A DNA stretch of 64,000 nt from Roseateles asaccharophilus (GTDB taxonomy: Bacteria > Pseudomonadota > Gammaproteobacteria > Burkholderiales > Burkholderiaceae_C). The notes beneath the pieces are model-generated. The model was not told the origin of the DNA. It ran no database searches and saw nothing but the letters and a program-made list of their open reading frames with translations. The stretch is taken from NCBI RefSeq assembly GCF_004362405.1, contig NZ_SNXE01000013.1:1-64000 (forward strand), given 5' to 3'. Below are positions 28,785-36,720 of the stretch, one piece after another. The position numbers and the translations under genes are program-made. How positions within the stretch are numbered: position 1 is the first letter of the stretch; each line of letters opens with the position of its first letter.

Positions 28785-29459
28785 ATGACACTCGAAACCC
28801 TGGAATTGCAAACCGAGGCAAACCCGACGGCCAGCATCATCGTGCTGCACGGCCTGGGGGCCGATGGCCACGACTTCGAGCCGGTCTGCCAGGCCCTGGA
28901 TCTGCGCCCCCTGCTCGCCGGCGGCGCCGGCCTGCGCTTTGTGCTGCCGCATGCGCCGGTAATCCCGGTCAGCATCAACGGCGGCTACCCCATGCGGGCC
29001 TGGTACGACATCCGCGACGCCGCGCTGGACCAGCGCGAAGACCCCGTGGGCCTGCGCCGCTCCCAGGCCGCGGTGGAGGCGCTCATCGAGCGCGAGATCG
29101 AACGCGGCGTGGCGCCCGAGCGCATCGTGCTGATGGGCTTTTCCCAGGGCTGCGCGATGAGCCTGCTCACGGGTCTGCGCTACGGAAAGCGCCTGGCCGG
29201 TCTGGTCGGGCTGTCGGGCTATCTGCCCCTGCTGGCCACGACCGAGGCCGAGCGTCACCTGGCCAATGAGGCCACGCCCATCTTCCTGGCCCATGGCCGC
29301 AACGACGCCGTCGTGCCCCTGGCCCGGGCACAGGCCGCCCATGATGAGCTGCTGCGCCTGGGCTACACGGTGCAGTGGCAGGACTACGCCATGGGGCACG
29401 AGGTGCACCCGGACGAGATCGAGGCCCTGCAGGCCTGGCTGCTGCGCGTGCTGGGCTGA
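28785..29459 (+). CDS. Carboxylesterase/phospholipase-type alpha/beta hydrolase
   Basis: 224 residues. IVLHGLGADGHDF carries the oxyanion-hole motif, GFSQGCAMS the nucleophile Ser, HGRNDAVVP the Asp and GHEVHPDE the His. This is the small EstB/acyl-protein-thioesterase-like family acting on short acyl esters in the cytosol. It stands alone, divergent from the YciI gene with a 47-base gap. Confidence 0.9.
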   Translation: MTLETLELQTEANPTASIIVLHGLGADGHDFEPVCQALDLRPLLAGGAGLRFVLPHAPVIPVSINGGYPMRAWYDIRDAALDQREDPVGLRRSQAAVEALIEREIERGVAPERIVLMGFSQGCAMSLLTGLRYGKRLAGLVGLSGYLPLLATTEAERHLANEATPIFLAHGRNDAVVPLARAQAAHDELLRLGYTVQWQDYAMGHEVHPDEIEALQAWLLRVLG

Positions 29460-29474
29460 GGGCGGGCGCCGCGC

Positions 29475-29915
29475 TCAGGCCGGCTTGCGTCCGGACTGGG
29501 CCTCGGCCAGCAGGAGCTGGCAGCGCTCTTCGTGCTGGGCGATCTCGGCCAGGGTGATCTGCAGATCGTCGAACTGCTGCTCCAGCTGGCGGCGGTGCTG
29601 GCCCAGCACCTCCAGAAAGGCCTTGAGCTGGGGCACGGTGTCGGAGGCCGAGTCGTACATATCGATCAGCTGCTTGACCTCCTGCAGGCTCAGGCCCAGG
29701 CGCTTGCCGCGCAGGGTGAGCTTGAGCCGGGTGCGGTCGCGCTGGGTGTAGACACGGTTGCGGCCGGCGCGCCCGGGCTCCAGCAGGCCCATGTCCTCGT
29801 AGAAGCGGATGGCGCGGGGCGTGATGTCGAACTCCGCGGCCAGCTCGGTGATGGTGTAGAGACGCCCCTCGCCGGCCGGGGTGGTGCTGGCAGTCGCATC
29901 GGTGTCAGGGGACAT
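29475..29915 (-). CDS. liuR: LiuR-type MerR regulator of branched-chain catabolism
   Basis: 146 residues. After a 17-residue polar tail comes the winged helix YTITELAAEFDITPRAIRFY (20), then EDMGLLEPGRAGRNRVYTQRD, which closely resembles LiuR, regulator of leucine/isovalerate genes in proteobacteria; a long C-terminal coiled coil follows. No metal-binding Cys pair is present. It is divergent from an MBL-fold gene; the space between holds a palindrome repeated in front of icmF. An open frame continuing upstream through the neighbouring gene's antisense is rejected. Confidence 0.83.
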   Translation of the reverse strand: MSPDTDATASTTPAGEGRLYTITELAAEFDITPRAIRFYEDMGLLEPGRAGRNRVYTQRDRTRLKLTLRGKRLGLSLQEVKQLIDMYDSASDTVPQLKAFLEVLGQHRRQLEQQFDDLQITLAEIAQHEERCQLLLAEAQSGRKPA

Positions 29916-29932
29916 GGCGGCAGGCTTGTAAT

Positions 29933-29954
29933 ATGACGTTAACGTAAACGTAAG
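29933..29954. promoter_or_regulatory. LiuR-type palindrome, liuR/MBL intergenic
   Basis: ATGACGTTAAC followed directly by GTAAACGTAAG; 18 of 22 positions equal the perfect palindrome at 59600-59621. It lies 18 bases from the liuR start and 18 from the MBL start, so it could regulate both. Assignment to LiuR is by proximity and resemblance to the ACGT-N-ACGT type sites I recall for this family. Confidence 0.6.
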
Positions 29955-29972
29955 TCTAAGGCAGCCGACGCC

Positions 29973-31133
29973 ATGGCCAATCCGCGCGAATCCGAACTGA
30001 GCTATCCCCTGGGCGAGGCCCTGCCCGCGCCGGGCGAGGTGCTGGAGCTGGCCCCGGGCCTGCGCTGGGTGCGCATGGCCCTGCCCTTCGCCCTGGACCA
30101 CATCAACCTCTGGCTGCTGCGCGACGAGATCGAGGGCCCGAACGGCAAGGTCCAGGGCTGGACCATCGTGGACTGCGGCATCCACAACGAGGCCAGCCAG
30201 GCCCAGTGGGAACAGATCTTCGCCCACCATCTGGACGGCCTGCCGGTGCTGCGCGTGATCGTCACGCACTTCCACCCCGATCACATGGGCCTGGCGCATT
30301 GGCTGACCGAGAAGTGGAGCGGACGCGCCGCCGGGCCGTCCCAAGGCGCGGCCAGCCCCCTCGGGGGGCAGCGCAGCGGCGCAGCCGCGAGCGTGGGGGC
30401 CAACCATGAGTGCCGCTTGTGGATCAGCGCCACCGACTACAACCTGGCCCGCGTGGCCAGCGGCTCCACCGTGGGCATGGGCGGCGAGGCCGCGGCCGCC
30501 TTCTTCGGCAGCCATGGCCTGACGGACCCGGACTCGCTGGCCAAGATCCGTGGCCGCGCCAGCTACTACCCCAGCATGGTGCCCCGGGTGCCCGCCGCCT
30601 ACCGCCGCCTGATGGACGGCATGCGTCTGCGCATCGGCGCGCATGAGTGGCGCTGCCTGGTGGGCTACGGCCATGCGCCGGAGCACATCAGCCTGTACAG
30701 CGAGAGCCTGGGCGTGCTGATCTCGGGCGATATGGTGCTGCCGCGCATCTCCACCAATGTCTCGGTGGTGGATGTGGAGCCCGAGGCCGATCCCCTGCGC
30801 CTGTACCTGGACTCGCTGGAGCGCCTGCTGGCCCTGCCCGACAGCACCCTGGTGCTGCCGGCCCATGGCAAGCCCTTCCGGGGACTGCATGCCCGCATCG
30901 ATCAGCTGCGCGAGCACCATGCCGAGCGTCTGGAGGAGGTGCTGGCCGCCTGCCGCGCCAAGCCCTGCCACGCGGCCGAGCTGTTGGCGCTGCTGTTCAA
31001 GCGCAAGCTGGATCTGCACCAGACCACCTTCGCCATGGGCGAGTCGGTGGCGCATCTCAACGCGCTGTGGCTGGAGGGAAGGCTGCGGCGCGAGCGCGGC
31101 GAAGACGGCATCTACCGCTTCAGCGTCGCCTGA
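29973..31133 (+). CDS. MBL-fold metallohydrolase with C-terminal winged helix
   Basis: 386 residues. The metallo-beta-lactamase metal motif THFHPDHMGL is at about residue 95; GYGHAPEHISLY, SGDMVLP and LPAHGKPF supply later metal ligands; the last about 90 residues resemble the LACTB2-type winged-helix cap. Substrate unknown. The likely LiuR site in front suggests a role in branched-chain acyl-CoA or acyl-ester metabolism (inference). Between the metal motif and CRLWISATDY there is a low-complexity insert of about 30 residues (Gly/Ala/Ser-rich, residues about 115-145) encoded by a dispersed repeat read in frame. Confidence 0.85.
   Translation: MANPRESELSYPLGEALPAPGEVLELAPGLRWVRMALPFALDHINLWLLRDEIEGPNGKVQGWTIVDCGIHNEASQAQWEQIFAHHLDGLPVLRVIVTHFHPDHMGLAHWLTEKWSGRAAGPSQGAASPLGGQRSGAAASVGANHECRLWISATDYNLARVASGSTVGMGGEAAAAFFGSHGLTDPDSLAKIRGRASYYPSMVPRVPAAYRRLMDGMRLRIGAHEWRCLVGYGHAPEHISLYSESLGVLISGDMVLPRISTNVSVVDVEPEADPLRLYLDSLERLLALPDSTLVLPAHGKPFRGLHARIDQLREHHAERLEEVLAACRAKPCHAAELLALLFKRKLDLHQTTFAMGESVAHLNALWLEGRLRRERGEDGIYRFSVA
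30319..30403. repeat. Dispersed repeat inserted in frame in the MBL gene
   Basis: The block contains GCCGGGCCGTCCCAAG (30330-30345; 15/16 identical to 4283-4298), a hairpin GCCCCC-TCG-GGGGGC (30355-30369) and GCGAGCGTGGGGGCC, the typical body of a Burkholderiales intergenic repeat. Here it is translated as a Gly/Ala/Ser/Arg-rich loop with no stop codon. Confidence 0.65.
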
Positions 31134-31175
31134 GCGCCGGGCTGGAAATCAGGGCTGGGATTGAGAAGTCAGCGA

Positions 31176-31206
31176 CCGCCGCCGCCGGCAACACCGGCAG
31201 CGGCGG
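31176..31206 (+). terminator. Strong hairpin after the MBL gene
   Basis: A 13-bp stem with one mismatch (CCGCCG then CCGCCGG on one side; CCGGCAG then CGGCGG on the other) and loop CAACA, 43 bases after the stop. No U-run. The rest of the 263-base gap to the next gene shows nothing I can identify. Confidence 0.5.
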
Positions 31207-31396
31207 GCTGAGCCTTCGCGCATCAGCTTTGCGGCGCCGTGTTGCTGGCCTCAAGGGCTGGCGGGCTACCGGGAGGTGGCGCTCTCAGCGCCTGCCTCAG
31301 ATGCGTCGTGATGACAGCACGTGGCCGGGAGTGTGCTTGCCCCAGGGATCCAGGGCAATCCCCCCAGAAGTAGGAAGCCGCGCCACCCAGGGGCGC

Positions 31397-32167
31397 TCAG
31401 AGCTCCAGCGTCGGCAGGGCCGCCTCGCGCAGGCGTCGGCGCGCGGACTCGTAGTCCGGCAGGACCGAGGCCACCACGGCCCAGAAGCGCGGGCTGTGGT
31501 TCATCTCGTGCAGATGGGCCAGCTCATGCACCACCACATAGTCGATCAAGTCGGGATCCAGGTGAATCAAGCGCCAGCTCAGGCGTATCGATCCATTGGC
31601 GCTGGCGCTACCCCAGCGGGTCTGGGCTTGGCTCAGGGACAGCCGGGTGTAGCGCACCGACAAGGCCGCCGCGTAGTGTCGACAACGCTGCTCGAACAGC
31701 GCTCTGGCCCGACCGGCCAACCAGGCCAGGGCGGCCTCGCGCACCTGGGCGGGGCCGGCATCTTGGGGCAAACCCAGATGCAGCTCGCGGGCTTGCGGCT
31801 CATAGCGAGCCAGGCCGCCCAACTTGAGACTCAGGGGCTGGCCCAGATAGGGCATCTGCCCCCCTTCGCCCCAGTGCACACGCGCCGCATGCTGGCGGTG
31901 GCTGCGGTCGCGCTGTTCATCGAGCTTGCGCAGTATCCAGTCCTGCTTGCCTCGCAGAGCTGCCTCGATCTCGGCCTGCGCCACCCAGCGCGGCGCTGTG
32001 ACCTTGAGCCCTGAGGGGCTGATGGTGAAACCGATGGAGCGGCGCGGCGCATGCCTCAGCTCGTAATGCAGCGGCCCCGCCGGCAGCAGCAACTCGCGCC
32101 GCATCGGTGTGCCGGCCGCGGGGGCCTCGGGCCTGAGCAGGGAACGCAGACGGCGCGTCAGGGACAT
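31397..32167 (-). CDS. YgjP-like (DUF45) metallopeptidase
   Basis: 256 residues. The zinc motif HELAHLHEMNHSPRFW is near residue 215 (HExxH with a downstream His), with the preceding TRWGSASANGSIRLSWRL segment typical of the M48-related DUF45/WLM family. It is probably a cytosolic peptidase; substrates are unknown. It ends a seven-gene minus-strand operon, 14 bases after plsC. Confidence 0.88.
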   Translation of the reverse strand: MSLTRRLRSLLRPEAPAAGTPMRRELLLPAGPLHYELRHAPRRSIGFTISPSGLKVTAPRWVAQAEIEAALRGKQDWILRKLDEQRDRSHRQHAARVHWGEGGQMPYLGQPLSLKLGGLARYEPQARELHLGLPQDAGPAQVREAALAWLAGRARALFEQRCRHYAAALSVRYTRLSLSQAQTRWGSASANGSIRLSWRLIHLDPDLIDYVVVHELAHLHEMNHSPRFWAVVASVLPDYESARRRLREAALPTLEL

Positions 32168-32181
32168 GGCCGAGGACCGCC

Positions 32182-32961
32182 TCAGGCGCGCAGCGGACTC
32201 GGTTCGAGCGTGTGGCCATAGGCCTCGGGATCGAGCCGCTGCATCTCAGACTCGATCCAGCCCTGGACCTCACGCATCAGCTCACCCGGCTCCCGGCCCA
32301 CGGGCGAGATCGGTTTGCCGATGGAGATGTCCACCACCCCGGGGCGCAGCAGAAAGCTCCGGCGCGGCCAGCAGCGCGCCGAGGTGGCCGCAATGGGCAC
32401 CACGGGCACGCCGGTTTCCACCGCCAGCCGGGTGCCGCCGGTCTTGTACTCACCCACCTGGCCGCGGGCGGTGCGTGTGCCCTCGGGGAACATGATGACC
32501 CAATGCCCCTGGGCGGCCAGACGCTTGCCCTGGGCAGCCACCTTGGCCCAGGCCTCGCTGCGCTTGCTGCGATCGATATGGATCATGTCCATGCGCGCCA
32601 TGGCCCAGCCGAAAAAGGGGATGTAGAGCAGTTCGCGCTTGAACACATAGGCCAGCGGGTGCGTCATCAGGGTCGGGTAGGCAAAGGTCTCCCAGGTGCT
32701 CTGATGCTTGGACAGAAGAATCACCGCCGAGGTCCGTTCGGCGGCCGTGGGCAGGTTCTCCATGCCCTGGATACGCCAACGCACGCCGCAGAGGATGCGA
32801 GCACCATGGATGGCCAGCCGCAGCCAGAAGATGCAGGTCCAGTAGACCGGATTGCCGCGCACAAAGATCGAGAGCAGCAGCGCCGCGATCGCGACCGGCA
32901 CCACGGTCAACAGCATCCAGAGCATGAACAGCGCCGAGCGCAGCGCGTAGACCAGGGTCAA
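32182..32961 (-). CDS. plsC: 1-acyl-sn-glycerol-3-phosphate acyltransferase
   Basis: 259 residues. An N-terminal membrane helix (LFMLWMLLTVVPVAIAALLL) precedes the acyltransferase motifs: SKHQSTWE (HX4E in place of the usual HX4D), a middle FKRELLYIPFFGW and FPEGTRTARG. It makes phosphatidic acid at the inner membrane. The start codon appears to be TTG at 32961: GGAG sits seven bases upstream and the TTG overlaps the gmhB stop as TTGA, whereas the next ATG is 12 codons inside the membrane helix. Confidence 0.9.
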   Translation of the reverse strand: MTLVYALRSALFMLWMLLTVVPVAIAALLLSIFVRGNPVYWTCIFWLRLAIHGARILCGVRWRIQGMENLPTAAERTSAVILLSKHQSTWETFAYPTLMTHPLAYVFKRELLYIPFFGWAMARMDMIHIDRSKRSEAWAKVAAQGKRLAAQGHWVIMFPEGTRTARGQVGEYKTGGTRLAVETGVPVVPIAATSARCWPRRSFLLRPGVVDISIGKPISPVGREPGELMREVQGWIESEMQRLDPEAYGHTLEPSPLRA

Positions 32962-33611
32962 GTCAGATCTCCGGGACGGGTGTCGGGGGTCAGCGCCTCA
33001 CCGCGGGCCTCGGCACGGGCGCGGCGCTCCTCCTGGATCAGATGCTCGGCAAAGGCCGCCAGATTGGCATGCACGCGAGAGCCGGGCACCTGGGCCACCA
33101 GGGCCTTCAGCTGTTCTTCGTCCAGCTTGCCCAGGCGATCGCTGCGCACCAGATGCGGGATGCAGCCCGCGGCCTGGGCGGTCTGCAAGTCTCTAAGACT
33201 CGCGCCCACCATGTGCACGCCCGCCAGATCCACGCCAAAGCGCTCACCGATCTGAACGATCAAACCCGGCAGGGGCTTGCGGCAGGTGCAGCCATCCTCG
33301 GGCGTGTGCGGGCAGAAGAAGACGGCATCCAGCCGCCCGCCCTTCTCGGCCAGCAGCTGAGCCAGGCGCATATGCACCGCGTTGAGCGAGGCCATGTCCA
33401 GCAGGCCGCGGCCGATGCCGGGCTGGTTGGTGGCCATCACCGTGTGCCAGCCGGCATGGTTGAGCCGGGCCACCGCCTCCAGCGCCCCGGGCAGGGGCTG
33501 GAGCTCGTCGGTGGACTTCACATGGTCGTCGCGATACTGGTTGATGGTGCCGTCCCGGCCGAGGATGACCAGCTTCATGCTGTGACCGTGATGCTCGGCG
33601 CGAGTGGGCAT
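32958..33611 (-). CDS. gmhB: GmhB-like HAD protein lacking two catalytic Asp
   Basis: 217 residues. By similarity this is D,D-heptose 1,7-bisphosphate 7-phosphatase of LPS core heptose synthesis: motif II ATNQPGIGRG, the zinc loop CPH-x7-C-x-C and CRKPLPGL are present. HAD motif I reads LGRDGT: the nucleophilic Asp is Gly18 while the acid/base Asp20 stays. Motif IV reads VGASLRD where VGDS is usual (Ala137). Both changes are unambiguous in the DNA. Activity is therefore doubtful. Start at 33611 is chosen for GAGG eight bases upstream; an internal ATG at 33578 is the alternative. It lies between glyS and plsC. Confidence 0.8.
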   Translation of the reverse strand: MPTRAEHHGHSMKLVILGRDGTINQYRDDHVKSTDELQPLPGALEAVARLNHAGWHTVMATNQPGIGRGLLDMASLNAVHMRLAQLLAEKGGRLDAVFFCPHTPEDGCTCRKPLPGLIVQIGERFGVDLAGVHMVGASLRDLQTAQAAGCIPHLVRSDRLGKLDEEQLKALVAQVPGSRVHANLAAFAEHLIQEERRARAEARGEALTPDTRPGDLT

Positions 33612-33621
33612 GGTGGCGTCC

Positions 33622-35733
33622 TCAGGCGGCCAGGCGGGCCAGATCGGCCACCCGGTTCATGGCCTCGTGCAAGGTTTTGAGCAGGCCCAGGCGATTGGCG
33701 CGCAGGGCCGGGTCCTCGGCATTGACCATCACACCGTCGAAGAAGGCGTCCACCGGGCCCTTGAGCGCGGCCAGCTCGCGCAGCGAGGCGGCGTACTCCC
33801 CCGTGTGGAAGAGGCCGTCCGCCAGGGGCTGCACATTGCGCAGGGCCGTGGCCAGATGCTGCTCGGCGGCTTCCTGCAACAGGGCCTCGTCCACCTTGGC
33901 CTCGACCGGGGTTTCGACCTTCTTGAGGATATTGCCGATGCGCTTGTTGGCGGCCGCCAGGGAGGCCGCCTCGGGCAGGGCCGCGAAGGCGCGCACCGCC
34001 GACAGACGCTGGCCCACCTCGGCCAGGCGCTGCGGGCGCAGGGCCAGCACGGCATCCACCTCCTGGGCGCTGTAGCCCTGCTCGCGCAGGGAACCGGCCA
34101 GGCGGTCGAAGACGAAATCGGCCAGGGGTGCGCTCGGATCCTGGATCAGGGGGCCGAAGGCCGGCAGGGCGGCGCGGATCAGGGCGTCCAGGGCCAGGCC
34201 GGGGGCGCGCTCCGAGAGCATGCGCACCACGCCCAGGGCGTGACGGCGCAGGGCAAAGGGGTCCTTATCGCCGGTGGGCAGCTGGCCAATGCCAAACAGA
34301 CCCACCAGGGTTTCCAGCTTGTCGGCCAGGGCCACGACCAGGCCGGCCTCGTTGCGCGGCAGCTCGTCGCCGGCGAAGCGGGGCTTGTAATGGTCTTCGA
34401 TGGCGAAGGCCACGGCCTCGCTTAGGCCGTCGTGGCGGGCGTAGTAGCCCCCCATGATGCCCTGCAGCTCGGGGAACTCGCCCACCATATCGGTGAGCAG
34501 ATCGGCCTTGGCCAGGCGGGCCGCGCTGTCCACCTCGGCCGCCAGGGTGGCCGAACCACCCAGCTGCGCCACGATGGCGGTGGCGATGGCGCGCACGCGC
34601 TCCACCCGCTCCCCCTGGCTGCCCAGCTTGCCGTGGTAGACCACCTTGGCCAGACCGCCCACGCGATCGGCCAGGCCCTTCTTGCGGTCCTGGTCGAAGA
34701 AGAACTTGGCATCCGACAGGCGCGGGCGCACCACGCGCTCATTGCCGCCGGTCACCGCGCTGGCGTCGGCCGGGCGGATGTTGGAGACCACCAGGAACTG
34801 GTTGGTGAGCTTGCCGGCCGCGTCCAGCAGGGGGAAGTACTTCTGGTTAGCCTTCATCGTGAGGATGAGGCATTCCTGCGGCACGGCCAGGAACTCGGGC
34901 TCGAACTGGCAGCTCAGCACATTGGGCCGCTCCACCAGGGCGCAGACCTCCTCCAGCAGGGCCTCGTCCTCGATGGGCCTGAGGCCTTGCTGGGCCGCGG
35001 CCGCGTTGAGCTGGGCCACGATCTCGGCGCGGCGCTCGGCAAAGCTGGCGATGACGGCGCCCTGCTCACGCAGCTGGGCGGCGTAGCTGTCGGCCGACTC
35101 GATCACCAGGCGCTCCACGGCGGCCTCGAAGCGGTGGCCGCGGGTCTCGCGGCCGGCGCTCAGGCCCAGCACGCCCACGGGCACGATTTCGCGGCCATGC
35201 AGGGCCACCAGGCCATGGGCCGGGCGCACGAACTTCACATCGCTCCAGCCGTCGGCCAGCTGGTAGCTCATGACCTTGGGAATGGGCAGCTTGGCCAGGC
35301 TCTCCTCCAGGGCCTTCTGCAGGCCCTCGGCCAGGGTGGCGCCGGCCACCGTGGTCTGGATGAACAGGGCCTCGGCCTTGCCGTCCATCTCGCGGTAAGC
35401 CTGGGCGGCCTGCTCGGCACCCAGGCCCAGGGAGGCCAGCTTCTTGATCAGGGCCTGGGTGGGCTGGCCGCTGGCGTCCAGGCCCACGCTCACGGGCACC
35501 AGCTTCTTGGTCTCGCTGCGGTCGGCGGCCTTGGCGGCCACCCCGCTCAGATGCAGGGCCAGGCGGCGCGGCGAGGCATAGGCCGTGGCCTGGGACTCGG
35601 CCGTGGCCAGGCCCTGGGCGCGCAGGCTCTCGGCCAGCACGCCGGCAAAGCTGTCGCCCAGCTTCTTCAGGGCCTTGGGGGGCAGTTCCTCGACGAAGAG
35701 TTCGACGAGCAGGTTGTGGGTGTCGCTGGTCAT
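33622..35733 (-). CDS. glyS: Glycyl-tRNA synthetase beta subunit
   Basis: 703 residues, full length. It starts LLVELFVEELPPKALKKLGD and includes SPRRLALHLSG, MSYQLADG and the C-terminal anticodon-binding region ending VADLARLAA. With GlyQ it forms the alpha2-beta2 enzyme charging tRNA-Gly. It is three bases after glyQ. Confidence 0.96.
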   Translation of the reverse strand: MTSDTHNLLVELFVEELPPKALKKLGDSFAGVLAESLRAQGLATAESQATAYASPRRLALHLSGVAAKAADRSETKKLVPVSVGLDASGQPTQALIKKLASLGLGAEQAAQAYREMDGKAEALFIQTTVAGATLAEGLQKALEESLAKLPIPKVMSYQLADGWSDVKFVRPAHGLVALHGREIVPVGVLGLSAGRETRGHRFEAAVERLVIESADSYAAQLREQGAVIASFAERRAEIVAQLNAAAAQQGLRPIEDEALLEEVCALVERPNVLSCQFEPEFLAVPQECLILTMKANQKYFPLLDAAGKLTNQFLVVSNIRPADASAVTGGNERVVRPRLSDAKFFFDQDRKKGLADRVGGLAKVVYHGKLGSQGERVERVRAIATAIVAQLGGSATLAAEVDSAARLAKADLLTDMVGEFPELQGIMGGYYARHDGLSEAVAFAIEDHYKPRFAGDELPRNEAGLVVALADKLETLVGLFGIGQLPTGDKDPFALRRHALGVVRMLSERAPGLALDALIRAALPAFGPLIQDPSAPLADFVFDRLAGSLREQGYSAQEVDAVLALRPQRLAEVGQRLSAVRAFAALPEAASLAAANKRIGNILKKVETPVEAKVDEALLQEAAEQHLATALRNVQPLADGLFHTGEYAASLRELAALKGPVDAFFDGVMVNAEDPALRANRLGLLKTLHEAMNRVADLARLAA

Positions 35734-35736
35734 GAC

Positions 35737-36666
35737 TCAGGCGGCCTTCTTCTCGTTCTTCTTTGCAATCTGGGCGGTGACTTCATCGGCCCAGGCCTTG
35801 GGCGCCATGGGGAAGCCCAGGCGCGCGCGGCTGTCCACATAGCTCTGGGCCACGGCGCGGGCCAGATTGCGGATGCGGCCGATATAGGCGGCGCGCTCGG
35901 TCACCGAGATGGCGCCGCGGGCGTCCAGCAGATTGAAGGTGTGGCCGGCCTTGAGCAGCTGCTCATAGGCCGGCAGGGCGAGCTGCTCGCCCATCAGGAG
36001 CTGGCTCTGCTTCTCGTGCGCGGCAAAGGCCTGCAGCAGGAAGTCCACATCGCTGTGCTCGAAGTTGTAGGTGCTCTGCTCCACCTCGTTCTGGTGGAAC
36101 ACGTCGCCATAAGTGAGGCCGTCGGTATAGACCAGGTCGTAGACCGATTCCTTGCCCTGCAGATACATGGCCAGGCGTTCCAGGCCATAGGTGATCTCGC
36201 CGGTGATGGGCTTGCAGTCGATGCCGCCCACCTGCTGGAAGTAGGTGAACTGGGTCACTTCCATGCCATTGAGCCAGACCTCCCAGCCCAGACCCCAGCA
36301 GCCCAGGGTCGGGTTCTCCCAGTCGTCCTCGACGAAGCGCACATCGTTCTTCTTGAGGTCGAAGCCCAGGGCCTCCAGCGAGCCCAGATACAGCTCGAGG
36401 ATATTGGCCGGTGCGGGCTTGAGCACCACCTGGAACTGGTAGTAGTGCTGCAGGCGGTTGGGGTTCTCGCCATAGCGGCCGTCCTTGGGGCGGCGGCTGG
36501 GCTGCACATAGGCGGCCTTCCAGGGCTCCGGACCCAGGGCGCGCAGGAAGGTGGCGGTGTGGCTGGTACCGGCCCCCACCTCCATGTCATAGGGTTGGAG
36601 GAGCGCGCAGCCCTGCTTGGACCAATAGTCCTGCAGGGTCAGGATGATTTGCTGGAAGCTCAGCAT
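35737..36666 (-). CDS. glyQ: Glycyl-tRNA synthetase alpha subunit
   Basis: 309 residues. Class II catalytic subunit: [20 protein letters not shown] (20), [20 protein letters not shown] (20), [20 protein letters not shown] (20). It ends with a Lys-rich tail. The 54-base gap after lnt contains the most AT-rich stretch in this part of the window (around 36700-36712, minus strand CATAAAATAAAAACTG), possibly an internal promoter for glyQS; I could not find a convincing -35. Confidence 0.96.
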   Translation of the reverse strand: MLSFQQIILTLQDYWSKQGCALLQPYDMEVGAGTSHTATFLRALGPEPWKAAYVQPSRRPKDGRYGENPNRLQHYYQFQVVLKPAPANILELYLGSLEALGFDLKKNDVRFVEDDWENPTLGCWGLGWEVWLNGMEVTQFTYFQQVGGIDCKPITGEITYGLERLAMYLQGKESVYDLVYTDGLTYGDVFHQNEVEQSTYNFEHSDVDFLLQAFAAHEKQSQLLMGEQLALPAYEQLLKAGHTFNLLDARGAISVTERAAYIGRIRNLARAVAQSYVDSRARLGFPMAPKAWADEVTAQIAKKNEKKAA

Positions 36667-36720
36667 GGATAAAGGCCGTTTGGTGAGAGGTTTACAGTTT
36701 TTATTTTATGGGACGCGCAC

